A stretch of DNA of 64,000 nucleotides from Gnetum montanum (lineage: Eukaryota > Streptophyta > Gnetopsida > Gnetales > Gnetaceae), in assembly GCA_015680685.1 (NCBI GenBank), contig MNCI01005050.1, forward strand, positions 36,899 through 100,898. The letters run 5' to 3'. Shown piece after piece: positions 59,850 through 64,000 of the stretch. How positions within the stretch are numbered: position 1 is the stretch's first letter; every line of letters starts with the position of its first letter. The position numbers and the translations under genes were made by a program. The notes under the pieces were generated by a model. It did no database searches. It saw nothing but the letters and a program-made list of their open reading frames with translations, and had not been told where the DNA came from.

Positions 59850-61110
59850 GACTAGGATGGTAGCCAATCAACCCCTTGCTCCCTTAGTGAGCAATCCCTT
59901 TAACTTTACTAATTATCATGACATTTCAAAATCTCTCTAAAAAGTAAATTTGTTCTACGATATCATAAACCCTACTAGTGATGCCTACCAACATATACAA
60001 TATTTTCAAACCTTACTAGGCATCCACAACATTGTCCAAAACGACATAACATATAGGGTGTTTGTAACAACTTTCAAGAGTAAAGACGCCTAATGGTTTT
60101 TGATGCTCACTAATGCCTCCATTAGCTCATGGCAAGAATTCAAAAATAAGTTCTTGCACCAATTTGACAAGTTCACTAGCCCAAGAAAAATGTCCAAGAC
60201 TACAACTTAAGATTTTTCCATCAACTTGCCTATGTGCAAAATGAGATGCGTTTGCAACTTGATGGTATCAACTTTTACTTGTTGACCATTGACCCATTCT
60301 TTGCATATGCCATCAAATCTGATCTCAACATAATAGAAATACATGGAGCAATGGCTAAAGCCATGGAGTTAGAACAAATTATTCTCATGGATAGCATCCA
60401 AACTTAATTTCAGATGATGAGCATTAGTAATCCTATGCAATCTAACCCTCTACCCATACCAACTTTTCCAATGACTAACACTATGTTCCAAACTCCCACT
60501 CTTCTTCAACTAACTCAACCTTCAAACAATCATTTTCAAAGTCCCATATCTTCTTCATTTCTACCATCTAACACTAGTTTGAATGATGACCAATTGAATG
60601 CCTTAATTCAATCCATCATAAACTTAAATGGAATATTTAATCTTGTTGAACCCCCACCTCAAACTCAAAATCAAATGACCTAGATGTTAACTTTTCTTTA
60701 AAAACTCTCAAATGAAGTAGTTAAACTGAAGCAAAACAACAACAAAGGTCCTATACAACCAAAAAAGCCAAGTACATTAGTCAATGATGATTATTATCGT
60801 CTCCATAACACTAGGCAACATTATGAGAAGACTTGTCCCCAAATTTTCGCATTATATCGTGACAATGCCTAGAGTCAAAAAAATAGGAAACCCCTTGTTA
60901 TGGTCTTTAATGTACATCATGAAAAAGAAAATGAAGAGGTTTTCTCATTAGAAAAGTTTATGGTAAGTGATCCCAACCCACACAACACTTGCTACCGTAG
61001 ACTTAGTGACATTGTGAATACCACACAACAACAAACTAGGAATAATCGTTATATGCCCCCAAATAGAAGTTCTAAGCCAAAACAATACAAAAAACCAAAC
61101 TAAGCCATCT
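59850..61110 (+). pseudogene. Gypsy gag (pseudogene)
   Basis: The gag domain at about 59870-60200 gives NPFNFTNYHDISKSL, then AYQHIQYFQTLLGIHNI and WFLMLTNASISSWQEFKNKF followed by LHQFDKFTSP. This is the classical retrotransposon gag pattern (family: xWYxxLPxxSIxSWxxLxxxFLxxF). A Pro/Asn/Gln-rich linker occupies 60414-60683 in one open frame of 89 codons. A region with RQHYEKTCP-like cysteines follows at about 60810-60840. Stops occur at several Trp or Gln positions. Confidence 0.85.
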
Positions 61111-61386
61111 CAAGTAAACGCCCCACAATGATCAAACTTCCCTTCTCTACCTAGAAGAGACCCACCTCAATAGTAAGCCAAAGACATACATAAGACTTAT
61201 GATCTGGTTGAGGAGTTAAAAAGAGTAAAAGCTAACATTTCAATGTATGATCTCTTATACTTTAACGAAATCAAAGAGGTGATTTGGGATATAGTTCATA
61301 GACTTGAAATCACAAAAGAAAGATCCTCAACCCCTGACTTCACCATAAGTCCTAACACACTATTAGTATAGAATGCAAACAATTCC

Positions 61387-62060
61387 ATGTTGAGCAAGAA
61401 AGAGCAAGCTCCTTTCCTAATAGCTTTGATTATTTTAGGAAAGAACGTTCATAATTGTTTGATGGATTTTAGTGCAACTATTAGTGTCATGCGACTTGAG
61501 GTATGTAAAACCTTAGGAGCACAAGTGATACCACAAATAAAAAGTGTGATTCAACTTGATGGATCCAATGTACCTGTAGTAGGATCATTAAAAGGAGTGA
61601 AAGTACAACTTAAATAATACCCTACATTCACATGTTATATAGATATCCTAATAGTTGATATGTTACCCACTTATGGTGTGCTCTTATCTAGGACTTTTGG
61701 AGCCAAGTGTGGGGTCTTCTTTAGGTTAGATTTCTTAGAACTGTTAATTCCTATCAAAGGAAAATTTGAATATATGATTATACCTAGAGATCCCTTTTAT
61801 AAGCAAGTTGCAATGAATTTTGATAAGCAAAATCAATATTTGGAGAATCAAAATACTAACCTTTATATTGGAGTTATTGAGGCTGAGTGTGGCGAACATG
61901 TTATAGATGAACACATGGGTGAAGTTACAAAAGTAAATCCTTTTTCTCATATAGATTCCACCCAACCCTATCTAACTTCTAGAGAAGATAAAGAAATCAA
62001 TGAAGATATCATGAATATCATCAACATGATGGAAAGGGATTTCTTCTAGATGACCTACCA
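61387..62060 (+). pseudogene. Gypsy aspartic protease region (pseudogene)
   Basis: FLIALIILGKNVHNCLMDF then SATISVMRLEVCKTLG (61417-61515) marks the retropepsin start, with the catalytic D-S-G triad altered to D-F-S. LIVDMLPTYGVLLSRTFGAK at about 61648-61710 corresponds to the family's DIPPxYGMLLSRxW block. The downstream acidic stretch to 62049 is the protease-RT linker. Three open frames of 67 to 129 codons cover it. Confidence 0.8.
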
Positions 62061-62189
62061 CCTTTAAGAAAGGAAAAAGATATAAATGAGATCCCAATCA
62101 TCAAAACATTAGAAGGTGTGCTAAAATTTGGAGACACATCCATGGAACATCTTTGTAAAGAAGCTATAGTTGAGGACTTACAAAGACCT

Positions 62190-62617
62190 AGACCTGTAAG
62201 GCCAAAGATTCAAACATATATTAAAGAAAACTTGATGAACTTCTAAGATCTAAAATTATGAAACATTGAAATTTAGTACCTAATAGAAGATGAATAAGAA
62301 AATCAAGGTTATGTCTTGATTTTCATGATCTTAATCATCAAAAAAGTGTTAAACAATGGCTTAACACAAAACATGTGGGTAGAGTCTTTAAGATTGGAGA
62401 CCTAGTCCTAAAAAGAGGTAGAGAATTTGGCCAAGCAAGTCTTCAAGGTAAGTTCTCTTTTATGTGGTCAGGTTCATCTCAAATTACAGATGTCCTTGGC
62501 CCTAATGTGTACAAAATTGTTGATGTGCAAGGACATAAGTTACATAAGAACTTTGATATATTTAATCTAAATAATTTCTACTCATGTGCCCCATGTGGAC
62601 ACCTAGTAGATTCTTAG
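62190..62617 (+). pseudogene. Fused RT start and integrase end (internal deletion)
   Basis: About 62225-62340 gives LDELLRSKIMKH then IRKSRLCLDFHDLNHQK, the first conserved RT block. Within a few codons it continues as RVFKIGDLVLKRGREFGQAS at about 62380 and KFSFMWSGSSQITDVLGPNV then YKIVDVQG (62450-62530). KNFDIFNLNNFYS at about 62550 closes the block, which is the C-terminal end of gypsy integrase (family: F.VGDLVLK…, W.GPY.I…, NVxHLKxYY). Everything between (most of RT, RNase H, integrase core) is absent, so a deletion of several kb joined them near 62340-62370. Confidence 0.85.
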
Positions 62618-62834
62618 TTGCATGTTTTCTTCCCCTTTTCCATGCATTTCATTTGTATATAGTTGCATTTGCATGTTTTCTTTACATATCCATTGTCCCT
62701 TTCCTAGTATATTGGTTTGGTTTGATTTTTGCTATTCACATGATTTTAATAATCATTATGATCATTTAAGTTACTAGGCGTTGGATCATCAGAACACCAT
62801 TGGAAAATAATGTTAGTAATGCTTTATATGATTG
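62618..62834. other. 3' spacer of the gypsy element
   Basis: T-rich untranslated sequence. No clear polypurine tract. Confidence 0.4.
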
Positions 62835-63173
62835 TTGGCGACTGTTTGGGACGCGACTGCCAACGAGTGTCCTTGAACAGGATTTAGGTCCCTACTGGTC
62901 TCTAGCAACACCAAGGCCTAGATACCTCCAAATAAACTCAGTAGTTAACGTGAGTATGTGTGTGTGCTGTTGCGGCGTGCGATTGTGAAATATGAAATGA
63001 TGGCGTTGTGTGTAAACTACAAATGACTTGTCTTAAAGAGATTCAGCCAACTTTGCCAAGTACTGTGAGTTTTTTTAGAGTTCCTATTTTGTTCAATTGC
63101 CTAGTCAACGTAGTCCTTATAATACCTACTTGTAACAAATAAAATTTTGTTAAAAAATTTGAGCACAACTCCG
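62835..63173 (+). repeat. Terminal/subterminal repeat, partner of 1-340
   Basis: It begins TTGGCGACTG, includes GCGACTGCCAACGAGTGTC and GAGATTCAGCCAACTTTGCC, and ends GAGCACAACTCCG. It is the inverted counterpart of the window's first 340 bp. Confidence 0.8.
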
Positions 63174-63900
63174 CAAATCTACTCCTAATTTTCCCCAGAG
63201 AAAGAGATAGTTCCACAAGAAAACTAGAAATAGAGCAAGATTTGATGGAAATAGACAGAAAAGAAAGCAGATTTGTGTAGACCTCAAATATTTAAACAAG
63301 GTAAAATGACACAAGTAAACACTTCGCAATAAAGCTATCTATGAATTGTTCAAACTTCCAAGGCTCAAACAAGCAATTTCTTCAAGACAATCCTACTATG
63401 CTACCAAAGATTGCTACGTAAACTACCACGTACAAGACTCCATTTTGGTTAGATAATAGATGTTAACGATTGCATTCAATAGAAACTTCGAAAGACTTGA
63501 CAATTTATGATTGAAATACCACAGAAATTCACTTTAAAGATAAAAAGAAGCTATTCTGGTCCCATCAAAATACCAAAGATTTTCTAAACCATCTTGACTA
63601 CTGAATTGTTCAACGGCATGACTACAAGCAGAGGCTCTCTTACAACAATCCCAATAGCAGTTCCTATACGTTGTACAATATCAAAATTTACTACTAAAAT
63701 GCTCTTAAGGCTTTTAAACACAAGCGCTTCTATGGCAAAATTTTAATAAAAATTTCTCTCAAGCAACAAGAACAATAAGAGCAATCTAAAAATCCCAAAA
63801 TTACTTGCCAAGGATGATACTATCTAAACCACTAGCTAAACAATTTAAACAAAACAAAAATAAAACATAACTCACAGGACTATGATAAAGACCCAAAGTT
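63174..63900. other. Unassigned AT-rich region
   Basis: No gene is recognised. It may be leader or LTR sequence continuing from the repeat. Confidence 0.35.
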
Positions 63901-64000
63901 TGTCTTCAAGTGAGAGCCCAAGTGCTAACTAGTAGCCTTCCAAAGTGTGATCTCCNTTGTCTTCAAGTGAGAGCCCGAGTGCTAACTAGTAGCCTTCCAA
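63901..64000 (+). repeat. 43-bp direct repeat flanking an undetermined base
   Basis: 63901-63943 and 63958-64000 are identical but for one base. The single N is at 63956 in the 14-bp spacer, and the second copy stops exactly at the window end. Confidence 0.9.

Noticed and set aside
1-64000. tRNA genes, CRISPR arrays, bacterial operons or ribosome-binding sites
   Set aside because: No cloverleaf-like A/B-box pairs were seen except the tRNA-complementary primer sites. No regularly spaced direct repeats with unique spacers occur. Content is eukaryotic transposons.

Overview
This is nuclear DNA from a large, AT-rich plant genome made almost entirely of old, decayed transposable elements. I see Ty1/copia and Ty3/gypsy retroelements with plant-type primer sites, rolling-circle Helitrons with introns, and broken copies of plant genes (amino acid permease, aldehyde dehydrogenase, CCR4-type deadenylase). 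No intact host gene was found, and the longest open frames are chance frames inside repeats. The density of ancient nested insertions (LTR pairs differing at roughly 15-20 % of sites by eye) would suit a gymnosperm, fern or other big slow-turnover genome, but the species cannot be fixed from sequence alone.

Layout, left to right. 1-1560 (minus) is the 3' part of a gypsy-like element with a plant-transposon-domain ORF. 2395-4996 (minus) is a copia gag with its primer site and 5' LTR, including a G-rich tract. 5764-6262 is a 246-bp tandem duplication. 7290-13530 and 15895-21325 are two diverged copies of one Helitron, each encoding a Rep/Pif1-helicase protein (now pseudogenes) and each followed by a long fold-back palindrome. 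The palindrome is in opposite orientation in the two copies.

21485-27038 is a copia-type LTR element (LTRs, initiator-Met primer site, polypurine tract) in which no gag or pol could be recognised. Its interior carries GC-rich minisatellites, a 5S-rRNA-derived stretch and an intronless CCR4-like nuclease pseudogene. Beginning 14 bp later, 27053-32660 is a minus-strand copia element whose reverse transcriptase is split precisely by a 1682-bp solo LTR. 35143-36209 is an inverted, older LTR of the same family as the next element. 36399-49764 is a 13.4-kb gypsy element (Athila-like primer site) with gag, protease, RT, RNase H, integrase and an extra downstream ORF.

51942-55547 is a short non-autonomous LTR element: 1.6-kb LTRs around a 356-bp interior, with a perfect 5-bp target duplication. 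55974-57544 holds two adjacent intronless plant-gene pseudogenes (ALDH, then AAP permease) on the same strand. 58080-59520 is an inverted relative of the short LTR element. 59850-62617 is a gypsy element with its RT-to-integrase core deleted. A 340-bp repeat at 62835-63173 is the inverted counterpart of the first 340 bp of the window. An assembly gap (one N at 63956) sits between two copies of the same 43-bp sequence.

The genes do not form a pathway. The window is a record of nested insertion, capture of host transcripts by mobile elements, and decay. Many stops fall where the protein family normally has Gln or Trp, which is what C-to-T decay of methylated repeats would give.
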